A DNA stretch of 64,000 bases, taken from Aquisediminimonas profunda (GTDB taxonomy: Bacteria; Pseudomonadota; Alphaproteobacteria; Sphingomonadales; Sphingomonadaceae). A program made the translations under genes and the position numbers. The DNA lies in contig NZ_CP080327.1 in NCBI RefSeq assembly GCF_019443285.1, positions 1,980,001-2,044,000 on the forward strand, read 5' to 3'. Below, piece by piece: positions 56,800-64,000 of this stretch. Numbering within the stretch: the stretch's first letter is position 1; every line of letters starts with the position of its first letter. Under the pieces are notes generated by a model. It saw nothing but the letters and a program-made list of their open reading frames with translations, ran no database searches and had not been told where the DNA came from.

Positions 56800-56856
56800 C
56801 GCTGGCATTTTTGCGAGTGTGGGTTGTCCCTGCGCTTGTTAGGCTCTTCTGCTATC
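56800..56856 (+). repeat. 57-bp direct repeat, copy 2
   Basis: Begins CGCTGGCATTTTTGCGAG and ends TGCTATC. It lies 32 bases upstream of the SDR start, so it probably contains that gene's promoter or operator. I cannot fit a standard -35/-10 pair with good spacing. 86 percent identical to copy 1. Confidence 0.85.
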
Positions 56857-56888
56857 GGGCTGATAGAGTGCCGCAAAGGAAGAAGATC

Positions 56889-57641
56889 ATGCGATTGAAC
56901 GAAAAGACGGCTCTGGTGACGGGTGGGGCATCGGGCCTGGGCGATGCGATTGTGCGGCGGTTTGTTGCCGAAGGCGCCCGGGTGATCATTGCGGATATCG
57001 ATGGCGAGAATGGCCGGGCGCTGGCGCTCGCGCTTGGCAACAAGGCCAGTTTTGCATCGCTCGATGTGTCTCGCGAGGAGGACTGGAAGCGTGTGCTCGC
57101 GGAAAGCGGGCCGATCGACATCCTCGTCAACAATGCCGGCATCACGACGCATGGCTCGATCGAGGATGTCACGCTCGAACAGTTTCGCCATGAGTTCGAG
57201 GTGGATGTGGTCGGTGTCTTCCTTGGCTGCAAATATGGCATTGCCAATATGAAGGCCAATCCAAAGGGGAGCGGCGGCTCGATCATCAACATGTCATCGC
57301 TGTGCGGCGTGCGGGCGCAGGCCGATCTGGCGGCCTATAATGCGGCCAAGGCTGCCGTTACCCACCTGACCAAGTCGGTCGCGATGCATTGCGCAACAAA
57401 GGGCTATGGCATTCGCTGCAATTCGATCCATCCCGGCGTCATTCACACGCCAATCCTTGATAAGGTTCTGGCGCAGGTTCCGAACCCGGATGAGGTGTAT
57501 GCGGGCTGGGTTTCGACGCACCCGATCGGCCGGATCGGGCGGCCAGAGGAGATTGCAGCGATGGCCCTCTATCTCGCTTCGGATGAGTCGGCCTTCACGA
57601 CGGGCGGCGAATTCCGGGTCGATGGCGGCAGTTCGATATGA
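56889..57641 (+). CDS. Short-chain dehydrogenase/reductase
   Basis: 250-residue classical SDR: cofactor loop TGGASGLG, the acidic residue ADID that favours NAD, NNAG, catalytic Ser in INMSSLCG and the YxxxK motif in YNAAK, and C-terminal FTTGGEFRVDGG. The substrate is unknown; LinX/3-hydroxysteroid or cyclohexanol dehydrogenase-like enzymes are the nearest relatives I can suggest. The ATG at 56889 has AAGGAAG; the frame upstream to 56751 covers the repeat. It overlaps the next gene by ATGA. Confidence 0.87.
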   Translation: MRLNEKTALVTGGASGLGDAIVRRFVAEGARVIIADIDGENGRALALALGNKASFASLDVSREEDWKRVLAESGPIDILVNNAGITTHGSIEDVTLEQFRHEFEVDVVGVFLGCKYGIANMKANPKGSGGSIINMSSLCGVRAQADLAAYNAAKAAVTHLTKSVAMHCATKGYGIRCNSIHPGVIHTPILDKVLAQVPNPDEVYAGWVSTHPIGRIGRPEEIAAMALYLASDESAFTTGGEFRVDGGSSI

Positions 57642-58432
57642 ACCGCATTTCGTTCGCGTCCGGGATCGTTCCCGAATGCGAGCCGCTTGAAACGATACAG
57701 GCAGCAGCGGCTGGCGGCTTCGACGCGACCGGGCTTTGGGTGGAGCCGGAAAAATGGAGCGCGCAACTGACGCGGGACGCCCAGCGCGCGCTGGCGGACA
57801 CGGGCCTTGAATTGCTTGACGTCGAGGTGATCTGGATCAAGCCGGGGGACACTCTCGACGCGCACAAGGCCGTGATCGATATCGGCGCTGCGCTGGGTGC
57901 GAAGAACGTCCTGTGCGTTTCCTCCGACCCCGACGCAGGGCGGACGGCGGGGCATCTGGCGGCGCTGTGCGAGCATGCCGAAGGGTGCGGCATGCGCGTC
58001 GCTCTCGAGTTCGGCATTTTCACCGAAGTGAAATCCTTGCCTGCTGCTCTCTCGCTACTCGACGCGGTGGCGCATCCGCTGCGGGCCTTGCTTGTCGATC
58101 CGATCCATGTTGACCGGTCCGGCACTTCGGCAACCGACATTGCGGCCGTTCCCCGCGCGCTTTTGCCCTACGCCCAGTTTTGCGATGCTCCGGCGAAACG
58201 TCCCGATCCGGCAGACTTCAACGCCATCATCACCGATGCCATCGACTTGCGCGAGCAGTGCGGCGAGGGCGGCCTTCCACTCGCAGACCTGTATCGCGCC
58301 CTGCCAGAAGGCATTCCGCTGAGCATAGAATTGCGCTCAAAGCGGTTACGCGACACTTTCCCCGATGCAGGTGATCGGGCCAAGGCGGTCGCGGCGGCAA
58401 CGCGGCGTTGGCTGGCAGCCCAGCTTCAATAG
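57638..58432 (+). CDS. Xylose-isomerase-like TIM-barrel protein
   Basis: 264 residues of the sugar-phosphate isomerase/epimerase (AP endonuclease family 2) fold. Candidate metal-site residues are Glu in LLDVEVIWI, Glu in RVALEFGIF, Asp and His in LLVDPIHVDRSG, Asp in QFCDAPAK and the late Glu in LSIELRSK. The substrate is unknown. ATGA overlap with the SDR gene implies a shared pathway, perhaps oxidation and isomerisation of a polyol, sugar or cyclic alcohol. Confidence 0.8.
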   Translation: MNRISFASGIVPECEPLETIQAAAAGGFDATGLWVEPEKWSAQLTRDAQRALADTGLELLDVEVIWIKPGDTLDAHKAVIDIGAALGAKNVLCVSSDPDAGRTAGHLAALCEHAEGCGMRVALEFGIFTEVKSLPAALSLLDAVAHPLRALLVDPIHVDRSGTSATDIAAVPRALLPYAQFCDAPAKRPDPADFNAIITDAIDLREQCGEGGLPLADLYRALPEGIPLSIELRSKRLRDTFPDAGDRAKAVAAATRRWLAAQLQ

Positions 58433-58597
58433 ACTGGCAATCGCGTTTTCGTGGTCATATTGCTTCTGCTACCGTCTGAGCCAGACGTTAAGGGGCGCGA
58501 ACTTTTGGGCTCCGCCGTTGAGTGCAAATGGTTTGCCGAGCCGGTTGCAGTGAGCACTGCCCAGCGCTTCTGGTAGATGGGCCGAGTAGTGGCGAAG

Positions 58598-58616
58598 GGA
58601 GCGGAGAATTCGCTCC
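58598..58616 (-). terminator. Weak hairpin after the NTF2-like gene
   Basis: GGAGCG (58598-58603) and CGCTCC (58611-58616), 6-bp stem with a 7-base loop; the minus strand continues CTTC. It lies 11 bases beyond the stop of the minus-strand gene. It is a poor terminator, but nothing better is present in 58433-58626. Confidence 0.35.
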
Positions 58617-58626
58617 ACCCGGAAAA

Positions 58627-59103
58627 TCAGCGCCCGGAGATCGGGGCAAAATTGGCGTGGACCAGCTTCCACTCGCCGCCAATCTTGGCATAGACGCGCG
58701 TGGATTTGGCAGTGTTGGGGCTCGTTTTGCCAGAGGCGTCCTTGCGGATGCCAACGAAGTTGTAGGTCAGAATCGCCGCATCGCCGTAGACCTGCACCTT
58801 GGCGTTCTGCATGTCAGAAAAGACCGCAACGTCATTATGGCCGGATGCATCTGTCATTGCAGTCGACATGGCCTTGCCTTCGAGCCGGGTCGGATAGTCC
58901 GGATTGAATTCGGTATAGTCGTCAGCAGTCGCTGCATTCTGTTCAGCGCCTGACTTTCCGGCAATTTCCGCAGCCCATTGCGCACGGGCCAAAGCCATGA
59001 TGGCGGCAGCGACCTGAGGATTATCAGCAGCGAGCGCAGGTGCGGCCAAGAGCGAAGCGGCGGCGGCAATGCAGCCACCCCTTACAAGAAGTGCAAGTTT
59101 CAT
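58627..59103 (-). CDS. Secreted NTF2/SnoaL-like protein
   Basis: 158 residues with a signal peptide ending AAPALA. The rest resembles the DUF4440/SnoaL cone fold: an N-terminal helix, ADDYTEFNPDYPTRLEGKA, then strands AKVQVYGDAAILTYNFVG and TRVYAKIGGEWKLVHANFAP. Proteins like this may be periplasmic binding or isomerase-like proteins; no activity can be assigned. GGAGAGAG precedes the ATG at 59103. Confidence 0.8.
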   Translation of the reverse strand: MKLALLVRGGCIAAAASLLAAPALAADNPQVAAAIMALARAQWAAEIAGKSGAEQNAATADDYTEFNPDYPTRLEGKAMSTAMTDASGHNDVAVFSDMQNAKVQVYGDAAILTYNFVGIRKDASGKTSPNTAKSTRVYAKIGGEWKLVHANFAPISGR

Positions 59104-59434
59104 TGTCTCTCTCCATAAAGAAAAGCTTCTACGCGTTCACACGCAACTGAACTTGACGAATGGGATCGGCCGACTCAGCAAATTGCCAGCCTTGGCTCAT
59201 CGATTTGCAGAGGCTGGGACTCACCAGCAAGCAAGTCAATCGATTTGTCTGGCCCGAACTGCGACGCCCGGAACGGTCGACTGTCGGCAGAACCCTAAGG
59301 CGCAATGATGCACGTATTACGCTGTTCATCGTACCGCACGAAAGGCCTCAGACAAAAGTCGTCGCTAATGCCGATCATCGACTCGCTTTCCCGCTTCTGG
59401 TAGCGTGCGTAATACTCTGGTGGGGGAGGGTTGA
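59104..59434. other. Intergenic region upstream of the TPR protein
   Basis: 331 bases between divergent starts. A possible plus-strand -10 is TAATACT at 59410-59416 without a good -35. A plus-strand frame starting at 59160 reads through the region but lacks a ribosome-binding site and overlaps the TPR gene in another frame. ATCGATTTG occurs twice about 35 bases apart. Nothing else is recognisable. Confidence 0.35.
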
Positions 59435-61216
59435 ATGCTGCTTGGTCCCAAGATTGCGCTGATGTCGACAGCGCTTTTTTCGCTGACGAGTTTTTCCGGA
59501 ATTGCCGACAGCAGGATTTCATCCGAGGCGTTGCGGCAGCTTGATCCGTCGCGCATTGCCGGCTCGATTTGCGGGCAACGCATGCGCGATGTCCGGTCGC
59601 GCCTGAACTGGATCCGGATCGCAAATCTGGCTGCCGGTGCCGTTCAGGCCCCTGACGGGCCCGTGATGCTGATCGACGGGCTGGGCGATCCGGGATTTGC
59701 CATAAGCACGCAAAACCCGCTTGCGCAGCGCTATTTCAATCAGGGCCTGATGCTGACCTATGGCTTCAATCATGCCGAGGCCATTCGGGCCTTTCGCGAG
59801 GCGCAGCGCCTCGATCCGGAGTGCGCGATGTGCTGGTGGGGAGAAGCCAATGCGCTTGGACCCAATATCAACGCGCCAATGGATCCGGCAACCAACGCCC
59901 GCGCCCTCGAAGCGATTGGCCGCGCCGATGCCCTGAAAGCGGGCGCGCGACCTGAAGAGCAGGCGCTGATCCTCGCCCAGAAGGCGCGTTATTCTGCACA
60001 GGCGAATGCCGATCGCGCGGCGCTGGATCAGGCCTATGCAACGGCCATCCTCGATGTCGCGAATCAGTTTCCGCAGAGCGATACGATTGCCGTTCTCGCG
60101 GCAGAAGCGGAAATGGACGTGCGGCCCTGGGATTATTGGGAAGCGGATCGCGAGACGCCCAAGGGGCGGATTGGCGACGCCGTCCGCCTGATCGAGACGG
60201 TCTTGGCGCGCAACCCTGATCATCCTGAGGCCGCCCACCTCTACATCCACTTGATGGAAAGTGCAGTGCATCCCGAACGCGCTGAAAAGGCAGCGGACCG
60301 GCTTGTGGGCCTCGTGCCCGGGTCCGGGCACCTCGTCCACATGCCCGCGCACCTTTACTATGTGCTGGGCCGTTTCAAGGATTCGATCCGGGTCAATGTG
60401 GAGGCTGCGCGGGTTGACGAATCCTTCCTGCTGACGTCGAAGGAGCGGGGGATTTATCGCTTTGGTTATTACCCCCACAACATCCATTTCATCGTGACCT
60501 CAGCACAGATGGGGGGCGATGCCGCCACGGCCCTGCGAGAGGCGCAGCGACTTCGCGGCGTGCTCAATGCCGATGCGACGGCTGCGACTCCCTGGGTGCA
60601 GCCGGTCGATGCGGCGCCGTTTCTTGCCTATGCCCAATTTGCCGAGCCAAATGCGATCCTCGCCCTCAAGGCCCCGGACTCCCGGCTGCCCTACGTCACA
60701 GCCATGTGGCACTACGCCCGGTCTATTGCCTATGCGCGGGCCGGCAATGATAAGGAGTTCGACCGCGAGATTTCCGCCTTGCGCCGGATCCGGACGACGA
60801 CCGATTTCAAGCCGATGACGGACATGCTCGTCCCGGTACCGGACTTGCTCAAGATCTCGGAACTGGTGGCGCAAGGGCGACGCGAATATGCGCACCGGCG
60901 TTTTGCGGCAGCAGCTGATCTGTATCGGCAAGCCGCGACGCTTGAACAGGGCATCACCTATTATGAGCCGCCATTCTGGTATTACCCGGTGCAACAGTCG
61001 TTGGGTGCCGCACTCTATCGGGCCGGAGATTTCAAGGGTGCCCGACAGGCCTTCATGCAAGCCCTTGGACAATTCCCCAACAATGGCTGGGCGCTCTATG
61101 GGCTTGCGGAGACGAATCGGGCGCTTGGAGATCGTCCTTCCGAAGCCGCAGCGCGGGCTGCATTCGGCCGGGCATGGCTTGGCAATCCGAAATGGATTTC
61201 GATGGATCGCATTTAG
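59435..61216 (+). CDS. Large tetratricopeptide-repeat protein
   Basis: 593 residues, probably exported: hydrophobic N-terminus MLLGPKIALMSTALFSLTSF with a plausible cleavage after residue 24. TPR-like helices run throughout; the first is clear in YFNQGLMLTYGFNHAEAIRA. The conserved block GLVPGSGHLVHMPAHLYYVLGRF with two histidines, and CAMCWWGEANALGPNINAP, belong to a widespread TPR family of unknown function. GGGGGAGGG lies just before the ATG. Not in an operon with fabD, which starts 81 bases later. Confidence 0.8.
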   Translation: MLLGPKIALMSTALFSLTSFSGIADSRISSEALRQLDPSRIAGSICGQRMRDVRSRLNWIRIANLAAGAVQAPDGPVMLIDGLGDPGFAISTQNPLAQRYFNQGLMLTYGFNHAEAIRAFREAQRLDPECAMCWWGEANALGPNINAPMDPATNARALEAIGRADALKAGARPEEQALILAQKARYSAQANADRAALDQAYATAILDVANQFPQSDTIAVLAAEAEMDVRPWDYWEADRETPKGRIGDAVRLIETVLARNPDHPEAAHLYIHLMESAVHPERAEKAADRLVGLVPGSGHLVHMPAHLYYVLGRFKDSIRVNVEAARVDESFLLTSKERGIYRFGYYPHNIHFIVTSAQMGGDAATALREAQRLRGVLNADATAATPWVQPVDAAPFLAYAQFAEPNAILALKAPDSRLPYVTAMWHYARSIAYARAGNDKEFDREISALRRIRTTTDFKPMTDMLVPVPDLLKISELVAQGRREYAHRRFAAAADLYRQAATLEQGITYYEPPFWYYPVQQSLGAALYRAGDFKGARQAFMQALGQFPNNGWALYGLAETNRALGDRPSEAAARAAFGRAWLGNPKWISMDRI

Positions 61217-61297
61217 CGCGCGCTGCAAACCCATCGCGGGCTTGCGCAATCGGGTTGCGGTTTCTAGTCGGAGCTCCGAACCAGTTGGAGCACATCT

Positions 61298-62233
61298 ATG
61301 CGCGCTTTCATTTTTCCGGGTCAGGGAAGCCAGTCTGTCGGAATGGGCAAGGCCCTGTCTGAGGCGAGCACCGTTGCGCGCGAGGTTTTCCAGGAGGTTG
61401 ACGATGCGCTGGGCCAGCGCCTGTTCCGCATCATGACAGAGGGCCCAGAGGATCAGCTTACCCTCACCGAGAACGCCCAGCCAGCAATCATGGCCAACGC
61501 CATTGCAACGCTTCGCGTACTTGAGAAGGAAGGGGGCATAAGGCTGGCCGACAAGGCGGGATTCGTCGCAGGACATAGCCTCGGCGAATATTCAGCCTTG
61601 TGCGCAGCTGGAGCGCTTGATCTTGCAACAACAGCGCGGCTGTTGAAATTGCGTGGGCAGGCGATGCAGGCGGCCGTGCCTGTCGGCGTCGGCGCAATGG
61701 CAGCGCTGCTCGGCGCGGATATTGAGAAGGCGCAGGGGCTCGCAGATGCGGCCGCTCAAGGTGAAGTCTGCACAGTCGCCAATGACAATGATCCTTCGCA
61801 AGTCGTGATTTCGGGACACCGAGGCGCGATCGAACGCGCAATCGAGTTGGTGAAAGATCACGGCATAAAGAGGGGCATCCTCTTGCCGGTTTCCGCACCT
61901 TTCCATTGCCCGCTGATGCAACCGGCGGCAGATGCCATGGCGCAGGCGCTCGCTGATGCCGCGTTGCAAGCGCCTCTTGTGCCCGTCTACGCCAATGTGA
62001 CGGCAGCGCCGGTAGCCGATGCAGAGACGATCAAGGCTCTGCTGGTCGAGCAAGTGACCGGGCGAGTCCGTTGGCGCGAGAGCGTCGTCGCCATGTTCGA
62101 CAACGGAGTTCATGAATTTGTGGAATTCGGTGGCAAGGTCCTTGCGCCCATGGTCAAACGCTCGGCACAGGATGCGAACGCAACGAGCGTGATTTCGATG
62201 GATGATATCGAAGCCTTGATGAAGGGACTCTAG
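61298..62233 (+). CDS. fabD: Malonyl-CoA:ACP transacylase
   Basis: Loads malonate on ACP for fatty-acid synthesis. 311 residues with FPGQGSQSVGMG at the N-terminus, nucleophile Ser94 in GHSLGEYSAL, and the catalytic His in VSAPFHCPLM. It heads the fabD-fabG-acpP-fabF cluster, 2 bases before fabG. Confidence 0.96.
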   Translation: MRAFIFPGQGSQSVGMGKALSEASTVAREVFQEVDDALGQRLFRIMTEGPEDQLTLTENAQPAIMANAIATLRVLEKEGGIRLADKAGFVAGHSLGEYSALCAAGALDLATTARLLKLRGQAMQAAVPVGVGAMAALLGADIEKAQGLADAAAQGEVCTVANDNDPSQVVISGHRGAIERAIELVKDHGIKRGILLPVSAPFHCPLMQPAADAMAQALADAALQAPLVPVYANVTAAPVADAETIKALLVEQVTGRVRWRESVVAMFDNGVHEFVEFGGKVLAPMVKRSAQDANATSVISMDDIEALMKGL

Positions 62234-62235
62234 AC

Positions 62236-62976
62236 ATGTTCGATCTATCAGGAATGACCGCTCTCGTGACCGGGGCTTCGGGCGGAATCGGGTCTGCCAT
62301 TGCGGCGGCGCTGGTCGGGCAGGGTGCCCGGGTTGCTTTGTCAGGGACGCGCGAAGATGCCTTGAAGGCGGTTGCTGCGGAAATTGGCGGCGATTGTGTC
62401 ATACTTCCTTGCGATCTTGCAGACGGCACTGCTGTGGACGGGCTGGTACCACGCGCCGTCGAGGCGCTTGGCGGCCAACTCGATATTCTCGTGAACAATG
62501 CCGGTGTGACACGCGACAATCTTGCGATGCGCATGAAGGACGAGGAGTGGGATACAGTAATCCGCGTCAACCTCGAAGCAGCATTCCGGCTCATCCGGGC
62601 TTCATGCAAGCCGATGATGAAGGCCCGGTTCGGCAGGGTGATCACGATCACGAGCGTTGTCGGTGCCACCGGCAATCCGGGACAGGCGAACTACGCCGCG
62701 TCCAAAGGAGGGCTGACGGCCATGTCAAAGGCTCTGGCGCAGGAACTCGCCAGCCGGAATATTACCGTCAATTGCGTGGCGCCGGGATTCATCACGTCGC
62801 CAATGACCGATGTCCTGCCTGAAGCACAGAAGGATGCGTTGACTGCGCGAATTCCGGTTGGTCGGCTGGGTGAAGGCAAGGACATCGGCGCTGCCGTTGC
62901 TTATCTTGCATCGCGTGAGGCTGGCTACGTGACCGGCCAGACAATCCATGTGAACGGCGGGATGGCCATGCTTTGA
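62236..62976 (+). CDS. fabG: 3-oxoacyl-[acyl-carrier-protein] reductase
   Basis: 246-residue NADPH-dependent SDR with TGASGGIG, NNAGVTRDNLAMRM, catalytic Ser in ITSVVGATGNPGQ, YAASK, and C-terminal GYVTGQTIHVNGGMAM. The context between fabD and acpP makes the fatty-acid role secure. Confidence 0.96.
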   Translation: MFDLSGMTALVTGASGGIGSAIAAALVGQGARVALSGTREDALKAVAAEIGGDCVILPCDLADGTAVDGLVPRAVEALGGQLDILVNNAGVTRDNLAMRMKDEEWDTVIRVNLEAAFRLIRASCKPMMKARFGRVITITSVVGATGNPGQANYAASKGGLTAMSKALAQELASRNITVNCVAPGFITSPMTDVLPEAQKDALTARIPVGRLGEGKDIGAAVAYLASREAGYVTGQTIHVNGGMAML

Positions 62977-63093
62977 GCCTTGCCGTGGGGCAGGATTTCA
63001 CGACTGTCTGTTGATCGGGGGGCTTGCCAGTCTGTCGCGCCCGCTTTAGGGCGATTGCAAATATTGCTCACACATGAACGAGAAGGACTATCC

Positions 63094-63330
63094 ATGAGCG
63101 AGACCGCCGATCGCGTTAAGAAAATCGTCGTCGAACATCTTGGTGTTGAAGCCGAGAAAGTGACCGAAGAAGCCAGCTTCATCGACGATCTTGGCGCTGA
63201 CAGCCTTGATATCGTCGAACTCGTAATGGCCTTCGAAGAGGAATTCGGCGTCGAAATTCCAGACGACGCAGCCGAGAAGATCGCAACCGTCAATGACGCG
63301 ATTGCCTATATCGACTCGAACAAGGGCTGA
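63094..63330 (+). CDS. acpP: Acyl carrier protein
   Basis: 78 residues, acidic, with the phosphopantetheine Ser37 in [12 protein letters not shown]. The ATG at 63094 has AAGGAC upstream; the frame continues to 62980 but is not part of the protein. 117 bases separate it from fabG, enough for its own promoter. A terminator-like hairpin follows. Confidence 0.97.
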   Translation: MSETADRVKKIVVEHLGVEAEKVTEEASFIDDLGADSLDIVELVMAFEEEFGVEIPDDAAEKIATVNDAIAYIDSNKG

Positions 63331-63374
63331 ACGGGCCAATTCGGAACCCCCTGTGGGAGCCGGTGAATTCTTGA

Positions 63375-63414
63375 AGCGGCTCTCCGTTGCAGTGACGGGG
63401 GGCCGCTTTCATTT
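63375..63414 (+). terminator. Terminator-like hairpin between acpP and fabF
   Basis: AGCGGCTCTCCGT (63375-63387) pairs with ACGGGGGGCCGCT (63395-63407) through 13 pairs, two of them G-U, around a 7-base loop; TTTCATTT follows. The fabF ribosome-binding site starts 2 bases later. It probably gives partial termination. Confidence 0.72.
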
Positions 63415-63426
63415 GAAGGAAATGCA

Positions 63427-64000
63427 ATGCGTCGTGTTGTCGTAACCGGATTGGGGCTGGTCACGCCGCTGGGTGGCGATGTGGAAACCAGCTGGGCGAA
63501 CCTTATCGCAGGAAAATCGGGCGCGGGTAAGATCACGCGCTTTGATACGTCGGACCAGAAGTGCCACATTGCCTGCGAAATCAAACCCAAGGATCATCCC
63601 TGGGGCTTTGATCCGGACAAGCGCGTCGATCACAAGGTTCAACGCCAGGTCGATCCGTTCATCATCTATGGCATTGACGCTGCCGGGCAGGCACTTGAGG
63701 ATGCCGGCCTGACTGACATGAGCGACGATCTCAAGATGCGGACCGGATGTTCGATCGGGTCCGGCATCGGCGGACTGCCCGGAATTGAAAGCGAGTCGCT
63801 TGTTCTGGCGGAAAAGGGACCGGGGCGGGTCAGCCCGCATTTCGTCCACGGGCGGCTGATCAATCTGATCTCTGGACAGGTCAGCATCAAATATGGGCTG
63901 ATGGGTCCAAACCACGCGGTGGTGACGGCCTGTTCAACGGGCGCGCATTCGATTGGTGACGCGGCCCGAATGATCCGCGACGGAGATGCAGATGTCATGC
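63427..64000 (+). CDS. fabF: 3-oxoacyl-[acyl-carrier-protein] synthase II (partial)
   Basis: The first 191 codons are present; the gene runs off the window. MRRVVVTGLGLVTPLG is the canonical FabF start, with AAGGAA upstream of the ATG. The active-site cysteine is in VVTACSTGAHS near residue 169. The His/His/Lys residues lie beyond the window. It condenses malonyl-ACP with growing acyl chains. Confidence 0.96.
   Translation, partial: MRRVVVTGLGLVTPLGGDVETSWANLIAGKSGAGKITRFDTSDQKCHIACEIKPKDHPWGFDPDKRVDHKVQRQVDPFIIYGIDAAGQALEDAGLTDMSDDLKMRTGCSIGSGIGGLPGIESESLVLAEKGPGRVSPHFVHGRLINLISGQVSIKYGLMGPNHAVVTACSTGAHSIGDAARMIRDGDADVM

Noticed and set aside
59160-59462. 100-codon plus-strand frame before the TPR gene
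   Set aside because: No ribosome-binding site, overlaps the TPR start in another frame, and shows no domain.
59519-60487. 322-codon minus-strand frame opposite the TPR protein
   Set aside because: Its composition mirrors the TPR gene, and the plus strand carries clear TPR motifs.

Overview
The window reads as a gene-dense chromosomal segment of an alphaproteobacterium, most likely order Sphingomonadales. The grounds are moderately high GC, alphaproteobacterial gene groupings (ctaC-ctaD-ctaB-ctaG-ctaE-DUF983-SURF1-thrC; pyrE-pdxJ-acpS-lepB; ahcY-divL-tsaE-amgK-murU-addB-addA-trxA), a DivL-type tyrosine kinase homologue of the CtrA cell-cycle pathway, and CYP153-like and sphingomonad-style secreted proteins. 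I see no CRISPR array, insertion sequence, prophage, rRNA or intact tRNA.

Layout. 1-13 kb: stringent-response rsh, a TPR-sulfotransferase, parE, a PspC-domain protein, queG, a NatAB-like ABC exporter, a CYP153-like P450, hisZ and a secreted alpha/beta hydrolase. 13-22 kb: purA, a secreted Met/His-rich EF-hand protein and argG, then a membrane-glycan block with two polytopic GT-C-like proteins, a DPM1-like GT2, a class I methyltransferase and GtrA. 22-34 kb: a siroheme-synthase-like protein, zntB, a pterin dehydratase, ccmAB, then a long minus-strand cytochrome aa3 oxidase operon running into thrC and a methyltransferase. 34-39 kb: pyrE-pdxJ-acpS-lepB, an FKBP, rpsU and two small secreted proteins. 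39-52 kb: ahcY behind a perfect 20-bp palindrome, divL, tsaE, amgK-murU, addBA, trxA. 52-53 kb: rpsF-rpsR-rplI. 53-61 kb: a looser accessory stretch with secreted or membrane proteins of unknown function, structured intergenic DNA, a metzincin-like secreted protein flanked by a 57-bp direct repeat, an SDR plus TIM-barrel pair, an NTF2-like protein and a large TPR protein. 61-64 kb: fabD-fabG-acpP-fabF, with fabF cut by the window end.

How the genes work together. Most transcription units are tight; start codons commonly overlap the preceding stop (ATGA, GTGA, TTGA), which suggests translational coupling in the cox operon, addBA, amgK-murU and pyrE-pdxJ-acpS. Several upstream start codons give artificial N-termini, and I moved starts where a Shine-Dalgarno sequence, signal peptide or family length pointed to a better one. 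The most interesting items are the repeated upstream element with a possible sRNA at 55.5-56.9 kb, the uncharacterised glycosylation block at 16.5-22 kb, the Met/His-rich EF-hand protein, the ahcY operator, the hairpin between acpP and fabF, and the active-site variants in DivL (Tyr for His) and in the metzincin-like protein (Gln for His).
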